Assembly: GCA_029781115.1 (NCBI GenBank)
Contig: JAKOXG010000018.1
Location: 62,001-126,000 of the forward strand
Length of the DNA stretch: 64,000 nt
Reading direction: 5' to 3'
DNA from: Candidatus Cloacimonadota bacterium
GTDB taxonomy: Bacteria; Cloacimonadota; Cloacimonadia; Cloacimonadales; Cloacimonadaceae
Shown here: positions 50,472 through 57,435 of the stretch, piece by piece
Layout of the letters: every line of letters begins with the position of its first letter
How positions within the stretch are numbered: the first letter of the stretch is position 1
Translations under genes and position numbers: made by a program
Notes under the pieces: model-generated
What the model saw: only the letters and a program-made list of their open reading frames with translations
The model's database searches: none
What the model was told of the DNA's origin: nothing

Positions 50472-50936
50472 TCAAAAGCTGTATTCCAAGCCCACGCCGG
50501 AGGTGGAAAAGCGGAGCTTGAGGTCTTGCTTGTTGGAGTCAAAATCCTTGAGATGGGCATCTACAAAGGCATCGATCATGCTCAGTGCTGCGGTGATGCC
50601 TATCCACCAGACGTCGTTGTTGAATCTGTCTGTATAGCGTTGCTCCAAATTCTTAAGGCGGCTTGTTTCCAAGGGGTCAGAGCTGTTTGCAGCCTGGGAG
50701 CGGTAGTCCTTCAGCTTGCTGTCGTGCCGGATGGCGGAGGTGATGAGATAGCCTTGAACGCCAATCACTACTCCGGCTTTGACCCAAGCGTGGTTGTAAA
50801 GCTGGCCACCGCCGGGGATTACGGCACTGAGCAGCAGAGCTTTGGTGGGCTGAGAAAGCGGTTTGGCAGAGCAGATGCTGGGCAGCAGCCAAGCCAGGCA
50901 AAGCAACAGGATGATGAGAGAGCGTGTGTGTTTCAT
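50472..50936 (-). CDS. DUF5683-like membrane protein
   Basis: A 154-residue protein from the ATG at 50936 (MKHTRSLIILLLCLAWLLPSICSA, signal peptide); the longer frame overlaps the upstream gene. ALLLSAVIPGGGQLYNHAWVKAGVVIG followed by a charged segment and VWWIGITAALSMIDAFVDAHL match the DUF5683 pattern common in FCB bacteria, with two hydrophobic hairpins. Function is unknown. Confidence 0.72.
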   Translation of the reverse strand: MKHTRSLIILLLCLAWLLPSICSAKPLSQPTKALLLSAVIPGGGQLYNHAWVKAGVVIGVQGYLITSAIRHDSKLKDYRSQAANSSDPLETSRLKNLEQRYTDRFNNDVWWIGITAALSMIDAFVDAHLKDFDSNKQDLKLRFSTSGVGLEYSF

Positions 50937-50947
50937 GGTGACAAGCC

Positions 50948-51793
50948 TCAGCGGTAATAGCTGTGGAGATCGTATTGGAGGAGCCGTTCCAGTTGCAGGC
51001 CTTCCCGCCAATGGTAGTGTGGATGAGAGTCAAAATCCAAGGCGGTGTCGATGATTCTCACCGCAGCGCGGCAGGAGGAAAAGAGGTCGTAACCATTGAG
51101 TAATCCAGCCAGGAGAAAAGAGGCAAAGCAATCTCCAGAGCCAGGATTCACACCTTCCTTGACGCCATAGGCGATGGTTTGCCAGCGGTCTTGATCTGCG
51201 TCGTACACGCCGTTGAGACGTTGCCCGGGATCCACCGAGGGAATGCTGCTGATCGCTACTTGGCGAGGGCCGAGCTTGCAGAGCTGCTTGGCAATATCCT
51301 CCCAATCAAGCAGCGGGTCATCCAGGGAATCCTCGCCCAAAAGAAAGGCCACTTCGCTGATATTGGGTGTGATGAGGTCTGCCTTTGCTACCAAACGACG
51401 CATGGCGGTGATCATGTCTGCATCGTAGCAGGAATACAGCTCTTGCTGGTCTCCCAAAACGGGATCTACCAAGACGATAGTGTGCTCATCTGCCAATGTA
51501 TCTATGGCGTGGATGAGGATGTCCACCTGGTCTGGCCCACCCAGAAAGCCACTGTAAATGGCGTCAAAATCAAGCTTCAGCTCGTGCCAGTGGTCGATGA
51601 AGGTATTCATGCCATCATCGAAGGGCAAAAAGGAATAGCCCGGGTGGTCTGTATTGGCAGAAAGCAGGGCCGTGGGCAGGGCGGCAACCCGGATGCCCAA
51701 ACGGTAGAAGATGGCAATGGCGGCGACGAGCGAGGTGTGCCCGACGCCGGAGAGATCATGAGCGGCTAAGACTCTTTTGGAAAGTGCTTGCAT
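50948..51793 (-). CDS. Pyridoxal/pyridoxamine kinase-like protein
   Basis: A 281-residue ribokinase-fold enzyme of the PdxK/PdxY (COG2240) group, which phosphorylates B6 vitamers. Start at 51793 (MQALSKRVLAAHDLSGVGHTSL), where homology begins. VLVDPVLGD (about 117), LITPNISEVAFLLGE and the anion-hole/catalytic motif VNPGSGDCFASFLLAG (about 222-237) are visible. GSGD stands in the usual G(T/S)GD place with catalytic Asp. Substrate choice among B6 forms cannot be set from sequence. Four-base-scale spacing to the next gene (11 bp). Confidence 0.85.
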   Translation of the reverse strand: MQALSKRVLAAHDLSGVGHTSLVAAIAIFYRLGIRVAALPTALLSANTDHPGYSFLPFDDGMNTFIDHWHELKLDFDAIYSGFLGGPDQVDILIHAIDTLADEHTIVLVDPVLGDQQELYSCYDADMITAMRRLVAKADLITPNISEVAFLLGEDSLDDPLLDWEDIAKQLCKLGPRQVAISSIPSVDPGQRLNGVYDADQDRWQTIAYGVKEGVNPGSGDCFASFLLAGLLNGYDLFSSCRAAVRIIDTALDFDSHPHYHWREGLQLERLLQYDLHSYYR

Positions 51794-51893
51794 GTGGTTC
51801 CTAAGGGCGAAAAAAGTTGGGGTCTTTGGGGGCACAGTTGCAGTCGAGCGGAGAGATGTGGCTCCATCCGCTCGACACAACTATAGTTATTGT

Positions 51894-52295
51894 TTAATGG
51901 TTTTCTTTACAGAGCTCCACCAGCACACCCAGGGTGGATTTTGGGTGCAAGAAAGCTATATCAGCTTGATGGGCTCCGGGGCGGGGTGTTTTATCAATGA
52001 GGCGAATTCCCTTTTCCTCAGTCTCTTTGAGAGCAGCTTCCAAGTCTTCCACGGCAAAGGCAATGTGTTGCACGCCTTCGCCTCTCTTTTCGATAAACTT
52101 GGCTACAGGGCTGTCTTCAGAGGTGGGTGCCACCAGCTCTATGCGGGTGTCTCCAACGGGGAAAAAGGCTACCTTCACCATCTGGGAAGGAACTTCCTCC
52201 ACTCCTTCGAGGGTGAGTCCCAGCTTTTGGTAGAGGGCAATTCCTTCGTCCAAGTCCTTCACTGCGATGCCGATGTGACTGACCTTCTTAATCAT
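51894..52295 (-). CDS. mce: Methylmalonyl-CoA epimerase
   Basis: A 133-residue VOC-fold enzyme that interconverts (R)- and (S)-methylmalonyl-CoA. KVSHIGIAVKDLDEGIALY and GVQHIAFAVEDLEAAL are the two paired modules with metal His, and Glu in IELVAP and VELCKEN completes the site. Overlap of 4 bp with korC upstream couples it to 2-oxoacid oxidation. This suggests succinyl-CoA made by the Kor enzyme enters, or comes from, the methylmalonyl-CoA/propionate route. Confidence 0.94.
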   Translation of the reverse strand: MIKKVSHIGIAVKDLDEGIALYQKLGLTLEGVEEVPSQMVKVAFFPVGDTRIELVAPTSEDSPVAKFIEKRGEGVQHIAFAVEDLEAALKETEEKGIRLIDKTPRPGAHQADIAFLHPKSTLGVLVELCKENH

Positions 52296-52846
52296 TTTTG
52301 GTTTCCACCTGTATACTGATCTGCCAGATCGTAGCCGATCTGCAGAGCTTTGAGGTTGAGGTCTACAAAGGCGGGCTTCACGTTCTGTTTCAGGGAAATC
52401 TCCAGGGATTTTTCGCTGACTACTTTGGTGATGCGCACCAGGAATCCCAAGGCAAGGATGTTGGTGCTGATCGCAGAACCCAGCCTTTCGATGGCGATGT
52501 CTGTGAAGGGGAGTTCGTAGGTATTGTCGGCAGCCAGAGCGATGTTTTTCACGTGGGTGGTATCCACGATGAGGATGCCTTTCTCTCTGAGGTCAAAGAG
52601 ATACTTGTCGCAAGCCTCTTGGGTGAGGGCGAGCAGGCAGTTGAAGTTCATCGCTTCAGGGAAATAGATTTCCCTATCGCTGATAATCACGTCTGCGCGG
52701 GATGAACCACCGCGTGATTCCGGGCCATAGCTCTGGGTTTGGGTTACATGACGTTTATCGATCACAGCGGCTCCCGCCAGGATGATGCTGGCTAAGATGA
52801 GGCCTTGGCCGCCGCTGCCGGAAAGTCTGATTTCATAGTTTTTCAT
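52292..52846 (-). CDS. korC: 2-oxoacid:ferredoxin oxidoreductase, gamma subunit
   Basis: A 184-residue gamma subunit of the four-part 2-oxoacid oxidoreductase. The start IRLSGSGGQGLILASIILAGAA is the classic glycine-rich motif, followed by QSYGPESRGGSSRADVIIS. Overlaps korB by 4 bp and mce by 4 bp. Confidence 0.93.
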   Translation of the reverse strand: MKNYEIRLSGSGGQGLILASIILAGAAVIDKRHVTQTQSYGPESRGGSSRADVIISDREIYFPEAMNFNCLLALTQEACDKYLFDLREKGILIVDTTHVKNIALAADNTYELPFTDIAIERLGSAISTNILALGFLVRITKVVSEKSLEISLKQNVKPAFVDLNLKALQIGYDLADQYTGGNQK

Positions 52847-53685
52847 GCTTCTTCTCCCATGGCAGCAACGCGTGCGACTAAGTCTGCATAGCGTTCTGTA
52901 TATTCAGGCATGATCTCTTTGCGCAGGGTGCCGCGGATGATCTTACCTTCTCTCTTTTCCGGAGGCAGCTTGTCTACGGCTGAGAGCGGGATGGAGTTGT
53001 CTCGCATATCCTTCATCATCTGGGCAGGGCCACCTTTCTTGTTGAGGCGTCCGAAGATGACGGGGCAAGCACTCACTATTTCCAGGAGGCTGAAACCGGG
53101 ATGCGTGAGGGCATCAGACACCATCTTCTGCACCTCTTGAGTGTGGAAAGCAGTGGTGCGGGCTACGTGGGTAGCTCCGGCACCCAAGGCGAGCTGGCAA
53201 ATGTCAAAATCCGGCTCGATGTTTCCATAAGGAGCCGTGGTGGCGAACGCCTCGTGAGGCGTGGTGGGCGAAGCCTGGCCACCGGTCATGCCGTAGATGT
53301 TGTTGTTGATCAAGATCACGGTGAGGTCGAGGTTGCGTCTTGCGGCGTGGATCAGGTGGTTGCCACCGATCGCGGTGCAGTCTCCATCACCGGTCACGAC
53401 TATCACTTTCAGGTGGGGCTTGTGCATCTTGATACCCGTGGCAAAGGCGATAGCCCTGCCATGCAGGGTGTGCAGGGTATTGAAATCCACATACACGGGC
53501 ATGCGTGAAGAGCAGCCGATACCGGACACCATCACGATGTCATCACGGTGAATATCCAGGCTGGCGACGCCTCTGATGATGGAACCAAGCACGATTCCAT
53601 TGCTGCAACCGGCACACCAGACGTGGGGGAACTTCTTGTCGTGCCTCAGATAATCGTGCACTACTTTTTGGGGTATATTGGCCAT
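52843..53685 (-). CDS. korB: 2-oxoacid:ferredoxin oxidoreductase, beta (TPP-binding) subunit
   Basis: A 280-residue TPP-binding subunit. HVWCAGCSNGIVLGS (about 22-36) and the TPP/Mg motif GDGDCTAIGGNHLIHAARRN, then NNNIYGMTGGQASPTTP, are all typical of KorB. The stop/start junction with korA is TAATG (1-bp overlap). 2-oxoglutarate is the best guess for substrate, because mce follows and a KorABCD set is complete. Confidence 0.95.
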   Translation of the reverse strand: MANIPQKVVHDYLRHDKKFPHVWCAGCSNGIVLGSIIRGVASLDIHRDDIVMVSGIGCSSRMPVYVDFNTLHTLHGRAIAFATGIKMHKPHLKVIVVTGDGDCTAIGGNHLIHAARRNLDLTVILINNNIYGMTGGQASPTTPHEAFATTAPYGNIEPDFDICQLALGAGATHVARTTAFHTQEVQKMVSDALTHPGFSLLEIVSACPVIFGRLNKKGGPAQMMKDMRDNSIPLSAVDKLPPEKREGKIIRGTLRKEIMPEYTERYADLVARVAAMGEEA

Positions 53686-54932
53686 TACATCACCTCCTTG
53701 ACCTTTCTAAGGATATCGTTTGGAGTAAGCATCTGTCCGTTGACCTTGGTGAGACCCACCACATTGCCTTCACTCTTGTCTCTGGTCAGGCGTTTGATCT
53801 CACGGATAAACTGGCCTTGGTTGAGCTCCGGAACGATGACAGCCTCAACGTCTTGCAACATCTTGCGCACCGCTTCATCGGGGAAGGGCCAGATGGTGAG
53901 CGGACGCAAGAGCCCGAGCTTGATGCCTTCGCTGCGAGCGATGGCTACAGCGGCTTTGGCAGAGCGGGCGGTGATGCCTGCGGCGAAGATGGCGATCTTG
54001 GCATCTTCCATCTGATGGCTTTCGATCTGAACCAAGTCACGGATATTGTAGGTGATTTTACGACGCAAGCGAGCCATCATTTCGGCTGCTTCCGCGGCTT
54101 TATTGGTGGGGAAGCCGAGTGCGTCGTGAGTGAGGCTGGTCACGTGGAATCTATATCCTTCGCCATAGCTGGCCAAAGGTGAGAGATACTTTTGGTCTTT
54201 GTCATAGTGTTTGTACCAATGAGGTGGCACGTTGGGCTTGATTCTGCTGATCACACGCGTCTTTCTGAGGTCTGGCAACAGCACGGATTCCCTCATGTGG
54301 CCGATCACTTCATCCAGTAAGAGCACCACGCAGGTGCGGTATTTCTCGCTGAGGTTGATAGCTCTAATGGTGAGCTCATAGCTTTCTTTGACGCTGTCGG
54401 GATAAAGGACGATAGCCGGGCTGTCACCATGTGAACCCCAGCGGGCTTGCATGATGTCACCCTGGGAAGGGCTGGTGGGCATACCCGTGGATGGGCCTGC
54501 CCTCTGAACGTTTACCACCACGCAGGGCGTCTCGGTGATCTTGGCAAAGCCAATGCCTTCCTGCATCAGGGAAAAACCGGGGCCACTGGTGGCGGTGAGA
54601 GCCTTGGCTCCTGCTAATGATGCACCGGCGATGGCGCAGATGCTGGCAATCTCGTCTTCCATCTGGATAAAGGTGCCGCCGCGCTTGGGGAGCTCACGCG
54701 CCAAGATTTCGGCGATCTCTGTGGAAGGTGTAATGGGGTAGCCGGCGAAGAAGTTGCAACCGGCATCCAAGGCTCCATAGGCCACGGCTTCATTGCCCTG
54801 CATCAGCACGTTTTTGCGCTCATGCTTCTGCTCCAGTTCCTCCAGGGGACCGGGGACTTTCACTTCTACTTCGGCAACTTTGGCTTTGGTCTTGGGAGCT
54901 TTTTTCTGGCTTTCTAATTTTGCTTTTGGCAT
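53685..54932 (-). CDS. korA: 2-oxoacid:ferredoxin oxidoreductase, alpha subunit
   Basis: A 415-residue alpha subunit. I start at 54932 (MPKAKLESQKK), which has AAGGAG in front. The first 45 residues are a Lys/Pro-rich extension not found in most KorA. The core starts MQGNEAVAYGALDAGCNFFAGYPITPSTEIAE, then SGPGFSLMQEGIG and VNVQRAGPSTGMPTSPSQGDIMQARWGSHGD. The family's oxidoreductase partner domain lies at about 280-400. Spaced 14 bp from korD. Confidence 0.94.
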   Translation of the reverse strand: MPKAKLESQKKAPKTKAKVAEVEVKVPGPLEELEQKHERKNVLMQGNEAVAYGALDAGCNFFAGYPITPSTEIAEILARELPKRGGTFIQMEDEIASICAIAGASLAGAKALTATSGPGFSLMQEGIGFAKITETPCVVVNVQRAGPSTGMPTSPSQGDIMQARWGSHGDSPAIVLYPDSVKESYELTIRAINLSEKYRTCVVLLLDEVIGHMRESVLLPDLRKTRVISRIKPNVPPHWYKHYDKDQKYLSPLASYGEGYRFHVTSLTHDALGFPTNKAAEAAEMMARLRRKITYNIRDLVQIESHQMEDAKIAIFAAGITARSAKAAVAIARSEGIKLGLLRPLTIWPFPDEAVRKMLQDVEAVIVPELNQGQFIREIKRLTRDKSEGNVVGLTKVNGQMLTPNDILRKVKEVM

Positions 54933-54946
54933 TTCTTGTTTACTCC

Positions 54947-55246
54947 TTAGCGTTCCTTTGCGCCGGTGATGGCAAAGTCTGGGCATAGCCTATCACAAGT
55001 CTCACAATGAATACATTTATCCGGATTTGCCACATAAGGTGAGCCATCCGCCCGACGTCCAAGGCACCCAGTGGGACAAAACGCCACACAGATGCCACAC
55101 TTCTTGCACCAATTGTAATAGATCCACACGGGCGAACTCCTGTCACCCGGGTCTTTTACCTCGGTGATCTCGACTTCCATCTTTTCTGGAATGTCTTCTT
55201 CTCGGATGATCATGCCTGATTTGTCTCTCTGGACTTTGCTTGGCAT
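54947..55246 (-). CDS. korD: 2-oxoacid:ferredoxin oxidoreductase, delta (ferredoxin) subunit
   Basis: A 99-residue 2[4Fe-4S] subunit. Two cluster motifs are seen: CKKCGICVAFCPTGC and CIHCETCDRLCPDFA. It passes electrons from the TPP subunit to ferredoxin. It is the first gene of the kor set; the 104-bp gap to the aminotransferase upstream holds a hairpin. Confidence 0.92.
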   Translation of the reverse strand: MPSKVQRDKSGMIIREEDIPEKMEVEITEVKDPGDRSSPVWIYYNWCKKCGICVAFCPTGCLGRRADGSPYVANPDKCIHCETCDRLCPDFAITGAKER

Positions 55247-55294
55247 CTCTTTTCCTCCATATGTCTTGTATTGATTTGTTTAAAGGGTTAGACG

Positions 55295-55332
55295 GCTCTC
55301 CCCCGCCTTGGAAAAGCTAAGAGCAGGGGAGA
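55295..55332 (-). promoter_or_regulatory. Hairpin between aminotransferase and korD
   Basis: CTCTCCCC and GGGGAGAG form an 8-bp stem around a 22-nt loop, with no T-tract. It may be a partial terminator, attenuator or mRNA-stabilising element between the two halves of the operon. Confidence 0.4.
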
Positions 55333-55350
55333 GATAATCGGTCTGTAATA

Positions 55351-56574
55351 TTATTTGTTGTGGTTGGCGATCAGCTTCTTGTAGAAGTCTCCCAAGCGCT
55401 TGGCACCTTCGCGGTTGGTTTCCTCGCTCTCGTAGGAGAAGTTCAGACGCATGGTGTGGTGGCCACCACCATCGCAGAAGAAGGAAGTGCCGGCCACGTA
55501 GGCGACGTTTGCTTCCTTGATACAATCCAGCAATACGGCGTTTGTATCTAAGTATTTGGGGCCTTCCAGCATCAGGAACAGGCCGCCCTGAGGACGTGTC
55601 CAGGTAAACTCTTCCGGCATAAAGTCTTCCAAAGCTTTCAGCATGCCTTTCTGCTTTACGCTATACATCTTCTTGATCTCTTCGATCTTGCTGTCCAAGA
55701 GGCCTTTCTCCATAAAGCGGGCAGCGATGCGTTGGGTGAAGGGAGGGGTGCAGAGGTCTGCTGACTGCTTGGCAACGACGATCTTATCAAGGACGTCAGG
55801 ATGCCCGATCACCCAGCCAATCCTGAAGCCGGGGCAGAAGATTTTGGAGAAGGTGCCCAGAAGAATCACGTGGCCAGTGCCATCCAGTTCGTAGATGGTC
55901 TTTTGCTCTTCGCCTTCATAGCGAAGCTCACGGTAGGGGCTGTCTTCAAGGATGAGGATGTCATAACGACGGGCAATTTCAAGGATTTGCTTCCTTCTGC
56001 GCTCGCTCATGGTCATGCCGGCGGGGTTGTGGAAATCCGGGATCAGATAGATGAATTTGGGTCTCTTACCCTGAGCTATCTGCTCTTTGATCTTCTCTTC
56101 CATGTAGACGGGGTCTTCGCCTTCTTCGTCCATGGGAATGCCTATCATGTTGGCACCGTAGTTATGGAAAGCATTGATGCCGCCCAGGTAGGAAGGCAAG
56201 CCCACGATCACGGGATCGCCCGGATCGATAAAGACCCTGCCGACCAGATCAAGAGCCTGCTGAGAAGCTGTGGTGATGATCACGTTTTCCTTGCCGATGT
56301 TCAAACCTTTAGCATTGTATCTCTTGACCAAGAGTTCACGCAACAGGTTGTCACCTTCGGTGGAGCCATACTGCAAGGCGATGTTGGCTTCGTTGTCCAT
56401 CACTTCGTTCATGACTTCTTTGAGTTCTTTGACGGGGAATGTGAGAGGAGAGGGAAATCCTCCCGAGAATGAGATGAGCCCGGGCTGTCCCAAATACTTG
56501 AGCAGCTCACGGATAGCGGAACGCTTCATACCTTTTGCACTGGTAGATAACGCAGCTTGTAAATCGGTGATCAT
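55351..56574 (-). CDS. PLP-dependent aminotransferase (class I/II, MocR/LysN-like)
   Basis: A 407-residue aminotransferase. LISFSGGFPSP at the N-terminal region, VIITTASQQALDLVGR (cofactor pocket), YLIPDFHNPAGMTMS, EDSPYREL, the Schiff-base lysine in GTFSKIFCPGFRIGW (about 232-246) and the C-terminal MRLNFSY are typical of the 2-aminoadipate/branched or aromatic amino-acid aminotransferases. Beside the kor genes it fits the first step of amino-acid fermentation: amino acid to 2-oxoacid, then oxidation with ferredoxin. The exact substrate is not shown. Confidence 0.9.
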   Translation of the reverse strand: MITDLQAALSTSAKGMKRSAIRELLKYLGQPGLISFSGGFPSPLTFPVKELKEVMNEVMDNEANIALQYGSTEGDNLLRELLVKRYNAKGLNIGKENVIITTASQQALDLVGRVFIDPGDPVIVGLPSYLGGINAFHNYGANMIGIPMDEEGEDPVYMEEKIKEQIAQGKRPKFIYLIPDFHNPAGMTMSERRRKQILEIARRYDILILEDSPYRELRYEGEEQKTIYELDGTGHVILLGTFSKIFCPGFRIGWVIGHPDVLDKIVVAKQSADLCTPPFTQRIAARFMEKGLLDSKIEEIKKMYSVKQKGMLKALEDFMPEEFTWTRPQGGLFLMLEGPKYLDTNAVLLDCIKEANVAYVAGTSFFCDGGGHHTMRLNFSYESEETNREGAKRLGDFYKKLIANHNK

Positions 56575-56882
56575 GATGATCCTCCATCTATGTTATTTTT
56601 GTCATATACCAAAACTTTCTTGTTTGTCTTGCGCCACTCTTGATATGCAGCCTTGATCTGAAGCTCCCAGACGATACGCTTGTCATTGTCTTCAAAAGTG
56701 ACAATATCAATGTAGTGGGTGCGTTTGCTTTTGCCGACAAAGCTCTTGCGGGGAAATTCCACCACGATCTCGCCGTCATAGTTCAGGATGGCGATCTCGT
56801 TCAGAAAAACCCCATCGGCGATCTGGATAACCGCACGTGCTTCGACACTCCCGGACTGCACATCACGAAAGTGTATGTTCAT
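56571..56882 (-). CDS. SpoVG-like small protein (tentative)
   Basis: A 103-residue soluble protein. VEARAVIQIADGVFLNEIAILNYDGEIVVEFPRKSF matches the general pattern of SpoVG (a conserved beta-rich nucleic-acid-binding regulator): a strand, then F-x-(I/L)-x-(D/E)-I-x-(I/V)-x-(D/N)-x-(D/G), then V-x-(F/M)-P. Similarity is modest and the tail (IQAA..., DKNNIDGGSS) is its own. It overlaps the aminotransferase by 4 bp. Confidence 0.5.
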   Translation of the reverse strand: MNIHFRDVQSGSVEARAVIQIADGVFLNEIAILNYDGEIVVEFPRKSFVGKSKRTHYIDIVTFEDNDKRIVWELQIKAAYQEWRKTNKKVLVYDKNNIDGGSS

Positions 56883-56913
56883 AATTCACTCCATTTATCC
56901 ATTTATCACCAAA

Positions 56914-57432
56914 CTATATTTGAAGCCCATTTTGGTCAAGCTCTTTTTTAGCCCATCCGCTTTTGGCACTCAAAAGTAGCACACAGTGAGCCGCAATGCC
57001 ACCGGAACCACTCACTCCAAGCCCCTCTTCTGTGGTAGCTTTGATGGAAATCTGTTCCTTTTCTGCCGCCAAAAGAGAGGCGAGGCTGGTGCGCATGGCA
57101 TCGATATAGGGTTTAAGCTTGGGTTGTTCACACACGATGGTGGCATCCAGATTGACCAATTGATACCCCTTGTCGGTGACCATCTGCCTGACGGCTTCCA
57201 GCAACTTGCCGCTGTCGGCGTCCTTGTACTTGGGATCCGAGGGCGGGAAGTGAGCGCCTATATCGCCCAAAGCCAAAGCCCCCAAAAGGGCGTCCATCAC
57301 AGCATGCAGGAGCACATCCGCATCCGAATGTCCAAGTAGGCCATATTCGTGCTCGATCCTGACCCCACCCAAGATGAGCGGGCGATCGGGCACCAGCTTG
57401 TGGACGTCGTAACCGTAGCCTATTCTAAGCAT
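56914..57432 (-). CDS. ispF: 2-C-methyl-D-erythritol 2,4-cyclodiphosphate synthase
   Basis: A 172-residue enzyme of the MEP isoprenoid route. GYGYDVHKL (metal Asp/His), LGHSDADVLLHAVMDALLGALALGDIG and KATTEEGLG are the usual motifs. The normal GFTGRGEGIAA stretch reads GVSGSGGIAA, two residues shorter. The C terminus is about ten residues longer than E. coli IspF. ispD lies 2.8 kb upstream with glmS between. Confidence 0.94.
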   Translation of the reverse strand: MLRIGYGYDVHKLVPDRPLILGGVRIEHEYGLLGHSDADVLLHAVMDALLGALALGDIGAHFPPSDPKYKDADSGKLLEAVRQMVTDKGYQLVNLDATIVCEQPKLKPYIDAMRTSLASLLAAEKEQISIKATTEEGLGVSGSGGIAAHCVLLLSAKSGWAKKELDQNGLQI

Positions 57433-57435
57433 TCC

